Shown: piece by piece, positions 6,089 to 6,717 of the stretch | Numbering within the stretch: position 1 is the first letter of the stretch | How the letters are laid out: the number at the start of each line of letters is the position of its first letter | Assembly: GCA_934702165.1 (NCBI GenBank) | Contig: CAKUYG010000121.1 | Coordinates: 1 to 6,717 of the forward strand | Source of the DNA: an uncultured Bacteroidales bacterium | Lineage (GTDB): Bacteria > Bacteroidota > Bacteroidia > Bacteroidales > UBA932 | Length of the DNA stretch: 6,717 bases | Direction of reading: 5' to 3' | Notes under the pieces: generated by a model | Told to the model about the DNA's origin: nothing | Databases searched by the model: none | The model's input: only the letters and a program-made list of their open reading frames with translations | Position numbers and translations under genes: made by a program

Positions 6089-6586
6089 ATGACAGAACAG
6101 GAGTTCAGACATATCGCGCAGGATTGCAGCGGCCGGCTTAAGGCGCTGGCAAAGCGTTTTTGTCGGGCGGCGGATCTGGCCATCGATGAGGATGATCTGG
6201 TCCAGGAGGCGCTGCTTGCTTTCTGGAACCTCTCCGAGAAAGGCTACCCGGTGCGCAATGCCGAGGCGCTGCTTGTCAAGATCACGAAAAACATCTGCAT
6301 CTCGCATCTCCGCAGGCGGCATATCGTGACCGGACCAATTGACAATGACGTCTTCCCGGGAGGCGTACCCGCGACGGAAAGGCTTGATATTCAAGATGCA
6401 GCCGCGCTCCGCAAAGAAATGTACGGGAGTCTGACCCCCTCGGAACTTGAGTATACGAGGATGCGTGAGGAGACCGGCTGGTCGCTGGATGAAATGTCGG
6501 CAAATACCGGCAAGGACAAGTCCGTGATAAAGTCCCTGCTCTCAAAGGCAAGGCGCAAGATGAAAGAGGTTTTAAAGGAACAATGA
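6089..6586 (+). CDS. RNA polymerase sigma-70 family factor, ECF-like
   Basis: This 165-residue protein should direct RNA polymerase to a dedicated set of promoters. Region 2 spans about residues 15-80, with the core-binding DLVQEALLAFW helix (36-46) and the basic LVKITKNICISHLRRRH helix (62-78) that contacts the -10 element. A linker of about 25 residues follows. Region 4 spans about 108-163: LTPSELEYTRMREETGWSLDEMSANTG, then the recognition helix DKSVIKSLLSKARRKMKE, whose KARRKM ending is typical. The lack of regions 1.1 and 3, and the short length, place it in the ECF-type group. ATG 6089 gives a normal N-terminus. The next gene starts one base after its stop, so the two are surely co-expressed and the neighbour is a candidate regulator of this factor. 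The signal sensed is not evident. Confidence 0.9.
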   Translation: MTEQEFRHIAQDCSGRLKALAKRFCRAADLAIDEDDLVQEALLAFWNLSEKGYPVRNAEALLVKITKNICISHLRRRHIVTGPIDNDVFPGGVPATERLDIQDAAALRKEMYGSLTPSELEYTRMREETGWSLDEMSANTGKDKSVIKSLLSKARRKMKEVLKEQ

Positions 6587-6587
6587 T

Positions 6588-6717
6588 ATGATACAGGATA
6601 ACAGGACATTGGCGGAACTCGAAAAGGCTTATCTTTCCGATGAGGCCGCAGATGAGTTTGACAGGCTCGTGCGCAGGTCGGAATCCCGCAGGCGCAGGCC
6701 GGTGGTCTGGGGTGTAA
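6588..6717 (+). CDS. Partial gene: possible membrane-anchored anti-sigma or regulatory protein (N-terminus only)
   Basis: Only the first 43 codons are in the window. They read as a charged, helical, probably cytoplasmic segment (LAELEKAYLSDEAADEFD at 8-25, then the basic cluster RRSESRRRR at 29-37). PVVWGV then begins what may be a transmembrane helix. A short acidic cytoplasmic head, an arginine-rich stop and a membrane entry, placed one base after an ECF-type sigma gene, suggest a membrane-bound anti-sigma factor or similar partner. No zinc-binding HxxxCxxC motif is seen in this part. The role is inferred from position; the missing C-terminus could change it. ATG 6588 is the only sensible start, because the ATG at 6583 meets a stop at once. 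Confidence 0.65.
   Translation, partial: MIQDNRTLAELEKAYLSDEAADEFDRLVRRSESRRRRPVVWGV

Overview
The window looks like a chromosomal piece from a member of the Bacteroidales (phylum Bacteroidota) with fairly high GC. Three things point there. Starts are preceded by A/T-rich leaders and not by clear Shine-Dalgarno sequences (for example before 58, 1618 and 4940). The secreted proteins have signal peptides ending in Ala-Gln. The gene families are typical of the group: a TolC / HlyD / paired ABC-2 permease operon and a small outer-membrane beta-barrel protein ending in Tyr-Arg-Phe. Genus cannot be decided from the sequence alone. All supported genes lie on the + strand.

Layout. Positions 1-57 are a short A-rich leader that may include the last codons of an upstream gene. 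Positions 58-4922 hold a tight four-gene export operon: a TolC-type outer-membrane channel (58-1587), a HlyD/YbhG-type periplasmic adaptor (1618-2610), and two ABC-2 type inner-membrane permeases (2614-3771 and 3768-4922, overlapping by ATGA). Together they would form a trans-envelope conduit, but no ATPase gene lies among them. Only 17 bases later comes a beta-barrel protein with a signal peptide (4940-5587), probably on the same transcript because no terminator separates them.

A strong intrinsic terminator (5614-5642) follows the beta-barrel gene. It lies inside the first codons of the next ORF (5602-6012), which encodes a small secreted protein resembling lipocalin-like domains. One arm of the terminator also matches perfectly, over 11 bp, a downstream segment (5663-5673), so read-through RNA could fold differently. 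This is the most unusual structure in the window.

After a 76-base gap with only a weak hairpin comes an ECF-like sigma-70 factor (6089-6586). One base later begins a gene cut by the window end (6588-6717+). Its charged N-terminus followed by an apparent membrane entry fits a membrane-anchored regulator, possibly the cognate anti-sigma factor. I see no CRISPR array, tRNA, rRNA, insertion sequence or phage gene. Most of the window is an ordinary efflux locus; the points worth a second look are the terminator/ORF overlap, the missing ATPase, the AATCAA repeat array before 4940 and the long first loop of the TolC protein.
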